From: Methanomicrobiales archaeon
Lineage (GTDB): Archaea; Halobacteriota; Methanomicrobia; Methanomicrobiales; Methanoculleaceae
Direction: 5' to 3'
DNA length: 15,595 nt
Assembly: GCA_012511245.1 (NCBI GenBank)
Contig: JAAZGM010000235.1
Coordinates: 1 to 15,595, forward strand
Shown: piece after piece, positions 1-5,485 of the stretch
Position numbering within the stretch: the stretch's first letter is position 1
Layout: every line of letters starts with the position of its first letter
The notes under the pieces: model-generated
What the model was told of the DNA's origin: nothing
Seen by the model: only the letters and a program-made list of their open reading frames with translations
Database searches by the model: none
Translations under genes and position numbers: made by a program

Positions 1-803
1 TCGATATGGGGCAGGTGATGTTCGGCCGGACGACGACGATGACCGCCGACGGGCCGATGGAGTTCAACCTCTACCGCCTCCACCACGACAAGTGGAGCAA
101 CCACGACGTGGAACTCGAGACGGGCTCAGGGATCATCCCGGTCGTCTACCGGCGCAAGAACCTGGTCAACTCGATCATGTGGGCGATCGGCCTCGAACTC
201 GCGCTCCTGACAGAGAGCCCCTGGCAGTGCCTCCTCACGACGGACAACCCGAACGGTGCGCCGTTCGTCAAATACCCGGAGATCATCGCCCTCCTGATGA
301 GCAAGAGATACCGCGACGCCGAGTTCGCGACGATTCACCCCGATACCGGATCGCGTGTGCCCCTGCCGGCGATCGAGCGCGAACTCGACTGGCACGAGAT
401 CGCGGTGATGACCCGGGCCGGCGGAGCAAAGGCGCTCGGGATCCAGGATCTCGGGAAGGGGCATCTCGCCCCCGGCGCCGATGCGGATATCGCCATATAT
501 CCCCTCAAGATCGGTGAGGTCGATCCCTCTGCCGAGTATCAGAAGGTGATCGACGGGTTCAGCCAGACGGAGTACACGATCAAGCGGGGCAGGGTCGTCG
601 CCCGGCGGGGCGAGTGCCTCGTCCACGGGAGCAACGCAACGTTCTGGGTCGCGCCGAAGGTCTCCGATGAATATGATATGGGAAGAGATCCCGACTTCAT
701 CGAGAAGTTCGACCGCTACTACACCGTCCGGATGAGAAACTACCCGGTGCAGGAGGAGTACGTGAATCAGAGCCGGTGCATCGTGACGGAGGCGGAACTA
801 TGA
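1..803 (+). CDS. fwdA: Formylmethanofuran dehydrogenase subunit A, C-terminal part (5' end outside window)
   Basis: This is the last 265 or so residues of the amidohydrolase-like subunit of formylmethanofuran dehydrogenase, the enzyme that fixes CO2 onto methanofuran in the first step of methanogenesis. In the known complex, subunit A holds a two-metal site that condenses formate with methanofuran. The N-terminal metal-binding histidines lie upstream of the window. What is visible is the segment LTTDNPNG, whose Asp (about residue 80 of the visible part) fits the late conserved Asp of the amidohydrolase fold, and a C-terminal segment reading GHLAPGADADIAIYPL, typical of the strand-rich end of amidohydrolases. 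The reading frame is open from base 3, so the first Met at base 6 is internal. The stop TGA at 801-803 overlaps the fwdC start by 4 bp (ATGA), which means translational coupling. The fwd and fmd isoforms cannot be told apart here. Confidence 0.93.
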   Translation, partial: DMGQVMFGRTTTMTADGPMEFNLYRLHHDKWSNHDVELETGSGIIPVVYRRKNLVNSIMWAIGLELALLTESPWQCLLTTDNPNGAPFVKYPEIIALLMSKRYRDAEFATIHPDTGSRVPLPAIERELDWHEIAVMTRAGGAKALGIQDLGKGHLAPGADADIAIYPLKIGEVDPSAEYQKVIDGFSQTEYTIKRGRVVARRGECLVHGSNATFWVAPKVSDEYDMGRDPDFIEKFDRYYTVRMRNYPVQEEYVNQSRCIVTEAEL

Positions 804-1567
804 AGGTCACGCTTGCAATGAAATCCGCAGCGAAGGGGTTCATCCCTATCGAGGCGGAGTCGATCGTCCCGAAGAACTTCCTCTCCGGCACCGACCTCTC
901 GGTCTGGCGGGGAAACCGCGAGCTCCGGCTCGACGAGGCCTTCGAGATCTCGGTTGAGGGGAGTGCCGACCGTCCGGAGGACGTCGAGGTCGTCTTATCG
1001 GGCGACACCCACCGGTTGAAGCGGGTCGGCGAGTATATGGACGCCGGAAAGATCACCATCCTCGACGGCATCGGTATGCACTGCGGCAACTTCATGACCG
1101 GCGGGACGATCGAGATCCACGGGAACGCCGACGGCTGGCTCGGCCGGGAGATGAGCGGCGGAACCATCGTCTGCCGGGGCGACGTCGCCGATTACTGCGC
1201 ATCGGGCTACCGCGGCGGCCGGAAGGGGATGAAGGGCGGCAGCGTCGAGGTCTTCGGCCGCGCCGGGGATTTCCTCGCGGAGAACCTCGCCGGCGGCACG
1301 GTGATCGTGCACGGCGATGCCGGGGATATGGCCGGGGCGGAGCTCCGTGGCGGGACGCTCATCGTCCACGGGAGTTGCAGCCGCCCGGCCGCGAACATGA
1401 AGGAAGGCTCCTGCTACGTCTACGGCACCGCCCGGGGTATGATCCCGACCTTCCGTAAGATCGGGACGGTTCAGCACGAAGGGCACACACTTATCCAGTT
1501 TGCCGGCGATCTCGCGAACCGTGGGAAAGGAAACCTTTTTGTGAAGGACTACGAATATCTGGACTGA
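800..1567 (+). CDS. fwdC: Formylmethanofuran dehydrogenase subunit C
   Basis: A complete 255-residue subunit C. In the solved complex this subunit is a beta-helix platform beside subunit A, related to the C-terminal domain of glutamate synthase large subunit. The sequence shows the expected Gly-rich repeats from about residue 90 to 215: GGTIEIHG, GGTIVCRG, GGSVEVFG, GGTVIVHG and GGTLIVHG, each one turn of the helix. ATG at 800 was chosen because GGAGG at 788-792 lies 7 nt upstream and the ATGA overlap with fwdA is typical of operons. The longer in-frame option from 776 would lie within fwdA without a ribosome site. The stop TGA (1565-1567) shares its last base with the start of the next small gene. 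The fmd isoform cannot be excluded. Confidence 0.95.
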   Translation: MKVTLAMKSAAKGFIPIEAESIVPKNFLSGTDLSVWRGNRELRLDEAFEISVEGSADRPEDVEVVLSGDTHRLKRVGEYMDAGKITILDGIGMHCGNFMTGGTIEIHGNADGWLGREMSGGTIVCRGDVADYCASGYRGGRKGMKGGSVEVFGRAGDFLAENLAGGTVIVHGDAGDMAGAELRGGTLIVHGSCSRPAANMKEGSCYVYGTARGMIPTFRKIGTVQHEGHTLIQFAGDLANRGKGNLFVKDYEYLD

Positions 1568-1716
1568 TGGTCAGGCACGAGTGTGGGTTCGACGCCCCGA
1601 TCCACTGCAAACGATGTGGAAGGCCGCTGGAGAGCAATGAGCGCAGGGGTCTTTACTGCCCGCACTGCGGGAGAAAAGTGAGCATGATCTGCCCGGGCTG
1701 CGGGCGTCTCTGGTGA
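1567..1716 (+). CDS. Small double zinc-ribbon protein (49 aa), coupled to fwdC
   Basis: A 49-codon gene. The ATG at 1567-1569 shares its first base with the fwdC stop (TGATG), so it is probably translated by re-initiation from fwdC. The protein has seven cysteines: a lone Cys6 and three CxxC pairs, CKRC (14-17), CPHC (31-34) and CPGC (42-45). The first two pairs are 13 residues apart, which fits one zinc ribbon; CPGC with Cys6 or His13 could make a second site. It ends CGRLW. There is no signal peptide or membrane segment. The function is not known to me. Its place at the end of an fwd operon makes an accessory, assembly or regulatory role possible, but that is inference. The Cys spacing and stop/start overlap make chance unlikely. 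Confidence 0.75.
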   Translation: MVRHECGFDAPIHCKRCGRPLESNERRGLYCPHCGRKVSMICPGCGRLW

Positions 1717-1719
1717 TCG

Positions 1720-1986
1720 TCAGGCCCGGCTCTTGACCCACCGGGCGTACTGCGCCCTGAGCTCGCGGACGTCCTGCTCCGTGAGATCTTTCTTCCCGGT
1801 CTGGTGCAGGTAGGTCTCGAGCTGCTCCACAACCTGTTCTGCATCCAGGAAATCATCGACATCAAGGTAGACCGGCGCCCGTTCCACGTTGATCACCTCA
1901 CCGCACATCGGGCAGAGCCTCCAGCGCTGGTAACAGTCCACGTAGTTGAAGGTCTTGCAGCCCGGGCATCGGATGACGAGGTACAT
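1720..1986 (-). CDS. DUF1922-like zinc-ribbon protein
   Basis: An 88-residue protein starting MYLVIRCPGC, with a second knuckle CPMC at about residues 26-29, giving a CxxC-x(n)-CxxC zinc ribbon. It is followed by an acidic helical tail (about residues 40-88) with DFLDAEQVVEQLETYL. The N-terminal half resembles the small archaeal DUF1922 family, whose role is unknown. ATG at 1986 was preferred to the upstream Met at 2010 because a TATA box at 2014-2025 would place the transcript start near 1990-1995, between the two Met codons, and because family members begin at MYLVIRCPGC. There is no clear Shine-Dalgarno, so the mRNA may be nearly leaderless. The gene is convergent with the fwdC-linked zinc-ribbon gene, with only 3 bp between the stops. 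Confidence 0.8.
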   Translation of the reverse strand: MYLVIRCPGCKTFNYVDCYQRWRLCPMCGEVINVERAPVYLDVDDFLDAEQVVEQLETYLHQTGKKDLTEQDVRELRAQYARWVKSRA

Positions 1987-2399
1987 GGGTAATGGGAGTT
2001 GTGCGGGCATGCGGATATATAATTATCCATCATGCCCTCTCCCGGTCTTCGGGGTATCCCCGGGCGGGGTGATTCTCAAGCGCCCGATAGAGCGATCCCG
2101 GCGAGGAGAATATTTTGGTGCGGCGGCCTGTGCACCTTCGGTGCGCGAGCTCCTGCCGTTCGACCGGTCGTATGCCGCGCCTGGCGGTGCTTCTGCTCCC
2201 ATCCTCAGTATTTCGTTAAAGCGGCTGAGGTAACGCCTCTCTTTGCGTGCATCAAACCTTCGCGTGAGTATTCAGTGCACGGTTCAGGAAAGCCTCGCGC
2301 GTTGGGCACGAAGCCGCGAAATTCGGCATCCGTCGCCCCGCATTGCCCCCGCGCTCAGGATGGGGGAGGAGGCCGGGGATTTCCAGGAAACCGCATTCC
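1987..2399. other. 413-bp stretch without a convincing gene
   Basis: Apart from the TATA box at 2014-2025 there is no supported gene. Open frames on the plus strand (such as 2032-2520 and 1946-2233) give Arg/Ser/Pro-rich, low-complexity translations and run into or across hepT on the other strand. The stretch contains small GC-rich hairpins, for example GCACC-TTC-GGTGC near 2127-2139, and a longer stem at 2356-2407. No tRNA-like or CRISPR-like pattern was seen. It could hold a short structured RNA or a decayed intergenic repeat, but nothing fixes that. Confidence 0.4.
2014..2025 (-). promoter_or_regulatory. TATA box for the DUF1922-like gene
   Basis: The minus strand reads TAATTATATATC, a strong archaeal TATA element in otherwise GC-rich DNA. 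Its centre is about 33 bp from the ATG at 1986. The usual distance of about 25 bp from box to transcript start predicts a leader of only a few bases. The position is read directly; promoter function is inferred. Confidence 0.6.
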
Positions 2400-2407
2400 T
2401 CATCCTG
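2356..2407. repeat. Inverted repeat spanning the hepT stop codon
   Basis: The arms CAGGATGGGGGA (2356-2367) and TTCCTCATCCTG (2396-2407) pair over 12 positions, two of them G-U on one strand, around a 28-nt loop. The hepT stop codon (2400-2402) lies in one arm, so the hairpin would form at the 3' end of the mntA-hepT message. No U-run follows on the minus strand, so it is not a typical terminator; it may protect or mark the mRNA end. Confidence 0.45.
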
Positions 2408-2759
2408 TCTCCTCTAACTGCGTGTCGAGGTCGGCAAGAATGGTTTGCACCCCCGTTTCGAGAACGGGTATCTCGTTTTGGAGGATGCTCCAGACAATCC
2501 TCCAATCAACCTCAAAATAGGCATGAATCAGTTTGTCCCGTGAGCCGGCGATCAGCCGCCAGGGGATATTCGGATATTGCGCTTTCAGATCCCCGGAGAG
2601 ATTTTTCGTCGCTTCTCCGATGATCTCGATCGAGCGGACGATGCCACGCTGCCGTAACGAATCTGTAAGCAGGCCCTCGTACGTTAGCCCCCTGCCAACC
2701 TCATGGAGAAATGCAATCTCATCGAGGATGTGCCGGAGATAGAGCTCGTCACGCCTCAC
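2400..2759 (-). CDS. hepT: HepT-like HEPN toxin of the MntA/HepT type
   Basis: A small all-helical HEPN-domain protein (formerly DUF86), 119 residues from the GTG start. Known HepT proteins are ribonucleases silenced when the partner MntA adds AMP groups to a Tyr next to the active site. The RX4HXY signature is visible as R74-DKLI-H79-A-Y81, and the helix IEIIGEATKNL (about 44-54) is typical of the family. GTG at 2759 is preferred over ATG at 2783 because AGGAGG at 2769-2774 lies 9 nt upstream of the GTG, while the ATG has no ribosome site and would overlap mntA by 35 bp. With the GTG the overlap is 11 bp. The catalytic residues are intact, so the toxin should be active. It follows mntA on the same strand. 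Confidence 0.85.
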   Translation of the reverse strand: MRRDELYLRHILDEIAFLHEVGRGLTYEGLLTDSLRQRGIVRSIEIIGEATKNLSGDLKAQYPNIPWRLIAGSRDKLIHAYFEVDWRIVWSILQNEIPVLETGVQTILADLDTQLEETG

Positions 2760-3069
2760 ACCAGACAACCTCCTGCTCGACATACGGCCGCAGGTGCTTG
2801 CCGAGTCCCGGTTCGGTGACGAGATCTACCCGCCGTCCAAAAATATCCTCAAGGTAGAAAACAAGTTCCATGAAGTTCCGGAACGTCGTCTGCCCCGGTG
2901 CAAATTCGACCAGCACATCCACGTCGCTCTCCGGCCGGTCTTCGCCGCGGGCGATCGACCCGAAGATGCCGATCCTCATCACGCCGAACCGCTCCCGGAG
3001 CAGCGGGAGCATTTTTTCGAGCTGAACGATGAACTTGTTCTTCTCCCGACGCTGTGTCTGAGCCGTCAT
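2749..3069 (-). CDS. mntA: MntA-like antitoxin nucleotidyltransferase
   Basis: A minimal nucleotidyltransferase of 106 residues. Family members neutralise HepT by AMPylating its active-site Tyr. The GSX10DXD signature is present: G37-S38, ten residues, then D49-V50-D51, with a third candidate metal ligand at D82 in RRVDLV. All catalytic carboxylates are intact. ATG at 3069 was chosen because the sequence before it is poor in family features; an AGGAGG lies upstream but 13-14 nt away, longer than usual, so the start is less sure than the domain. A longer frame from 3132 exists. It overlaps hepT by 11 bp, consistent with a two-gene operon with the antitoxin first. The repeat copy at 3156-3179 contains a TATA-like GTATATCC on this strand and may be its promoter or operator. 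Confidence 0.85.
   Translation of the reverse strand: MTAQTQRREKNKFIVQLEKMLPLLRERFGVMRIGIFGSIARGEDRPESDVDVLVEFAPGQTTFRNFMELVFYLEDIFGRRVDLVTEPGLGKHLRPYVEQEVVWCEA
2769..2774 (-). promoter_or_regulatory. Shine-Dalgarno AGGAGG that decides the hepT start
   Basis: The minus strand reads AGGAGG within the 3' end of mntA, 9 nt upstream of the GTG at 2759 and downstream of the alternative ATG at 2783. This favours the shorter GTG-started hepT and separate ribosome entry. Confidence 0.6.
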
Positions 3070-3155
3070 ACGGGTTCTGCTCGCCTCCTGATCGTACCTG
3101 GGGATGAGAAGATGATGAAGATTGCCCCTCATGGGATGGGGAGGTTACCGATGGT

Positions 3156-3179
3156 CGGATATACGGTCGAGACAGGAGC
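3156..3179 (+). repeat. 24-bp direct repeat, copy 1
   Basis: The repeat begins CGGATATACGGTCGAGACAG and matches copy 2 at 3355-3378 at 23 of 24 positions (A instead of G at position 22). It lies 87 bp upstream of the mntA start. On the minus strand its core reads GTATATCC, which could serve as the mntA TATA box. Confidence 0.7.
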
Positions 3180-3316
3180 GCCTCCCCTCCACGGTGATAC
3201 CTCCGTGAAATCCGTGCATGGGACGGCCCCAAAAACCGCTATCCCAGGTGTTCTCGACAGTTTCACGATATCCCACGACCTGGAACACGGCTTTCCCCGG
3301 TTATCGCAATGCACTG

Positions 3317-3344
3317 CCCCCACCCCTCGCGGGCAGGGTGGGGG
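3317..3344. repeat. GC-rich hairpin between the repeat copies
   Basis: CCCCCACCC (3317-3325) and GGGTGGGGG (3336-3344) form a perfect 9-bp stem with a 10-nt loop. No T-run follows on either strand, so a classic terminator is not supported. It lies 10 bp before repeat copy 2. Confidence 0.5.
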
Positions 3345-3354
3345 TCACAGGTTC

Positions 3355-3378
3355 CGGATATACGGTCGAGACAGGGGC
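3355..3378 (+). repeat. 24-bp direct repeat, copy 2
   Basis: Second copy, 199 bp after copy 1 and in the same direction, directly after the hairpin at 3317-3344. A chance 23/24 match in so short a distance is very unlikely. Function unknown. Confidence 0.7.
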
Positions 3379-3390
3379 AAAGTGGAGGCC

Positions 3391-3410
3391 ACCGACGGCC
3401 AGATATACGG
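3391..3410 (+). repeat. Partial third copy of the repeat
   Basis: These 20 bases, ACCGACGGCCAGATATACGG, match 3148-3167 (the left flank and first half of copy 1) with three transition differences. The copy lacks the GTCGAGACAGG half. It suggests that the repeat unit is wider than 24 bp and that it was duplicated more than once. Confidence 0.45.
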
Positions 3411-3478
3411 CAGTGGACGATGTACACCTAAATCTTCACGCATCATCGCCTCGCACCCTCCGAGAGATCGAGACCTGC

Positions 3479-3715
3479 TCACTCCTTCCCGCTGATGTGC
3501 CGGCAGAACCCTTCCTTCACCGGGCCAGCGGCGGTATGCTCGCAGGGAAAGTCAGGGCAGGCAAAGCAGTATCTCATTCCTCTCAGAAAAGCGCAGGTTG
3601 CAATCGCACAGAACGGGTTCTCCTTCGGGATGCACCCTACCCCGGGGCGGGGGCAGGTGCCCTCGGAGATCTTCGGGCAGACCTCGCAGGCGATGCCGCA
3701 GACACCGATCTTCAT
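3479..3715 (-). CDS. DUF3795-type cysteine-rich protein
   Basis: A 78-residue protein with 11 cysteines, starting MKIGVCGIACEVCPK and ending FCRHISGKE. The Cys pattern (C6, C10, C13, C21, C28, C36, C41, C50, C53, C58, C71) and the FACPDFPC segment (about 51-58) match my memory of the DUF3795 family, which is common in methanogens and other anaerobes and has no firm function. So many cysteines suggest zinc or Fe-S binding; that is inference. The ATG at 3715 is the natural start of the family. There is no strong Shine-Dalgarno; a weak TATA-like AGATATCG on the minus strand near 3751-3757 would give a leader of about 13 nt. It lies 81 bp downstream of the Rieske flavoprotein gene on the same strand and may be read with it. 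Confidence 0.82.
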   Translation of the reverse strand: MKIGVCGIACEVCPKISEGTCPRPGVGCIPKENPFCAIATCAFLRGMRYCFACPDFPCEHTAAGPVKEGFCRHISGKE

Positions 3716-3757
3716 AATCTACCGTCCAGCAGCTGGCTGTTAAGCCTTGCGATATCT

Positions 3758-3776
3758 CTCCACCACCGCGGTGGAG
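3758..3776. repeat. Small hairpin between the Rieske flavoprotein and DUF3795 genes
   Basis: CTCCAC (3758-3763) and GTGGAG (3771-3776) form a 6-bp stem with a 7-nt loop; the 12-mer CCACCGCGGTGG (3763-3774) is also a perfect palindrome. It lies 21 bp past the flavoprotein stop and might be an end-of-transcript structure or a protein-binding site. No T-run follows. Confidence 0.35.
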
Positions 3777-3796
3777 GATGGGTACTTCCCGGAGGC

Positions 3797-5347
3797 TCAC
3801 TTCCGCACGACGTTCCTCGGCGCGAGATCCCTCACCGTCGGGCTCTCGATCACCCTCCCGTCGGCACCGTAGCGCGAACCATGACAGGGGCAGTCCCAGG
3901 ACTTCTCCGCGTTGTTCCAGGCGACGGTGCAGCCCATGTGCATGCAGGTCGGATCAAGCGTATGAAGCCTGCCCTGCCCGTCCCGAAAGACCGCAACCTT
4001 CTGCCCATCCACCTCGACGACCTTCCCCTCGCCGGGTGGTATCGCCGCCGTTTCCCGGTCGAACCGTGCGGCATCGACCTCGACCACTCCTCCTGCGGCC
4101 CTGAGTCTCTTCTGCACCTGTTCGGGAAACTCCGGCTGCTTCTGGAATCGTGCAGGATCAAAAACCTCCGCCCAGGGGCTCGTTCGGCCCAGGATCAGGT
4201 CGGTGAGGATCATCCCCGCCGCCGTGCCGTTGGTCATCCCCCACTTCCCAAACCCCGTAGCGACGAAGATACGGTCATGGCCCGGGGCGAGGGGGCCGAT
4301 GTAGGGGGCGCCGTCGGTCGTGTTGTAGTCCTGCGCCGACCAGTGGTAATCGATGGACTGGATGGTGAAGACCGACCGGGCATACTCCTCAAGGCTCCTG
4401 TAGCGCGCCCGGGTATCGGTCACCTTCCCGGTATCATGCGCCGCACCGGTGACGATGGCGATCTCACCGCCGTCGGCCGTGGGCTGCGACCGCCAGGAGT
4501 GGTCGGGTTCGGCGGTGTTGATGAACATGCCGTTCGGGAACGGCTCATCGATATGGACGCCGAGCGCGTAGGACCGTGACGGCTGCATCCGGGCGTAGTA
4601 TGCACCGGGACGGTCGTAGATGGGGTAGTGCGTGGCGATGACCGCATGACTGGAGTGGATTGAGCCCCGGTCGGTCTTCACCGTGACGCCGTCTGCATGC
4701 TCCTCGAGGCCTACGGCTTTCGTCATCTCAAAGACGTAACTCCCCTCTCCCGGAACGTGGCCGGCAAGCAGGAGGAGGTAGTTACGCGGGTGGAACTGCG
4801 CCTGGTTCTCGAACCGAACCGCGCCGAAGGTCTTCCCCGGGAGCGGGAGATCCTCGACAAACGCCGCCGGGAGCCCGAGACTCTTCGCCGCGTCCGCCTC
4901 GGCCTCGACCTTCTTGCGGCCGCCCTCCGACTCCGCAAATGTGTAGGCCGGTTTTCGCTCGAAACTGCACGGGATGGCATACTCCCGGACGAGGGACGCG
5001 ACCGTCTCGATAGCCGCCTGGTTCGCACCCGCGTACTGCCGCGCCTTCTCGTGCCCGAACCGGCTGATGAGGTTGGCATAGACCAGCTGGTGGAGTGACG
5101 TCACCTTCGCCGTTGTGTAGCCGGTGGCGCCCGTGACGATCCGGTAGGCGTCGATGAGGGTGACGGTCAACCCTGCCCGTTTCAGCAGAAATGCCGTGGT
5201 GACGCCCGCTACCCCGCCGCCGATCACCGTGACGTCCGTCTTCCCGTCCCCATCAAGGGGCGGAAACGCCGTCTCCGGCGACGTGGCCATCCAGTATGAT
5301 TCTGCCGTGCCCGGCAGAGTGCTATCAGATTCTGGTAACGCTCCCAT
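3797..5347 (-). CDS. FAD-dependent oxidoreductase with C-terminal Rieske [2Fe-2S] domain
   Basis: A 516-residue fusion. Residues about 37-400 are a DAO-type flavoprotein with a dinucleotide-binding loop VIGGGVAGVTTAFLL (GGGVAG at 43-48) and a late FAD segment, FVATGFGKWGMTNGTAAG. The last 50 or so residues form a Rieske domain: C468-M-H470 and C486-P-C-H489 as [2Fe-2S] ligands, plus C473 and C488 at the positions of the disulphide pair of high-potential Rieske proteins. The design resembles Bacillus YhfW-type proteins, whose substrate is unknown. No signal peptide or membrane segment is seen, so it should be cytoplasmic. ATG at 5347 was chosen over 5383 because GAGGAG (5354-5359) lies 6 nt upstream and a TATA box at 5382-5387 would start the transcript downstream of 5383. 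DUF3795 follows; treT is divergent. Confidence 0.92.
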   Translation of the reverse strand: MGALPESDSTLPGTAESYWMATSPETAFPPLDGDGKTDVTVIGGGVAGVTTAFLLKRAGLTVTLIDAYRIVTGATGYTTAKVTSLHQLVYANLISRFGHEKARQYAGANQAAIETVASLVREYAIPCSFERKPAYTFAESEGGRKKVEAEADAAKSLGLPAAFVEDLPLPGKTFGAVRFENQAQFHPRNYLLLLAGHVPGEGSYVFEMTKAVGLEEHADGVTVKTDRGSIHSSHAVIATHYPIYDRPGAYYARMQPSRSYALGVHIDEPFPNGMFINTAEPDHSWRSQPTADGGEIAIVTGAAHDTGKVTDTRARYRSLEEYARSVFTIQSIDYHWSAQDYNTTDGAPYIGPLAPGHDRIFVATGFGKWGMTNGTAAGMILTDLILGRTSPWAEVFDPARFQKQPEFPEQVQKRLRAAGGVVEVDAARFDRETAAIPPGEGKVVEVDGQKVAVFRDGQGRLHTLDPTCMHMGCTVAWNNAEKSWDCPCHGSRYGADGRVIESPTVRDLAPRNVVRK

Positions 5348-5381
5348 CCATATCTCCTCGCGGGTGGATGCCCCGGCACCC

Positions 5382-5387
5382 ATATAA
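5382..5387 (-). promoter_or_regulatory. TATA box for the Rieske flavoprotein gene
   Basis: The minus strand reads GTTATATGG here. About 25 bp further on lies the predicted transcript start near 5359, just ahead of the GAGGAG ribosome site and the ATG at 5347. The same AT core could be used in the treT direction, but would give it a leader of about 75 nt. Confidence 0.5.
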
Positions 5388-5485
5388 CGGTTATGCGAGG
5401 AGAGAGAGAGGTCCGTCGATCAGGAGGGTGAAGGGATCAGCCGTTACGCATAAGAGAAGAGGGGAGAATGGGGGAGGCGATCAGG

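Larger units (their letters stand above)
3070..3478. other. 409-bp stretch without a convincing gene
   Basis: Between mntA and the DUF3795-type gene no coding frame is convincing. Several frames are open, but their translations are Pro/Arg/His-rich and cross real genes on the other strand. The stretch holds the mntA leader, two near-identical 24-bp repeats, a third partial copy and a strong hairpin, listed separately. It also contains GTGTTC (about 3249) and GAACAC (about 3281) as spaced inverted arms. Its mixed repeat content suggests regulatory or decayed mobile DNA; neither is proven. Confidence 0.4.

Noticed and set aside
1..803. Complete gene starting at the ATG at base 6
   Set aside because: The frame is open upstream to the window edge and the N-terminal metal-binding part of FwdA is missing.
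2100..2300. tRNA or known riboswitch in the GC-rich hairpin region
   Set aside because: No T-loop or anticodon-arm pattern and no recognisable riboswitch core; only short local stems.
2032..2520. 162-codon plus-strand open frame
   Set aside because: Its translation is Arg/Ser/Pro-rich without family features and it overlaps the well-supported hepT on the other strand.
3156..3410. CRISPR array
   Set aside because: Only two full copies and one partial copy, unevenly spaced (199 bp apart), with no regular spacers and no cas genes.
3218..4579. 453-codon plus-strand open frame
   Set aside because: It is antisense to the DUF3795-type gene and to half of the Rieske flavoprotein gene; the length comes from high GC content.
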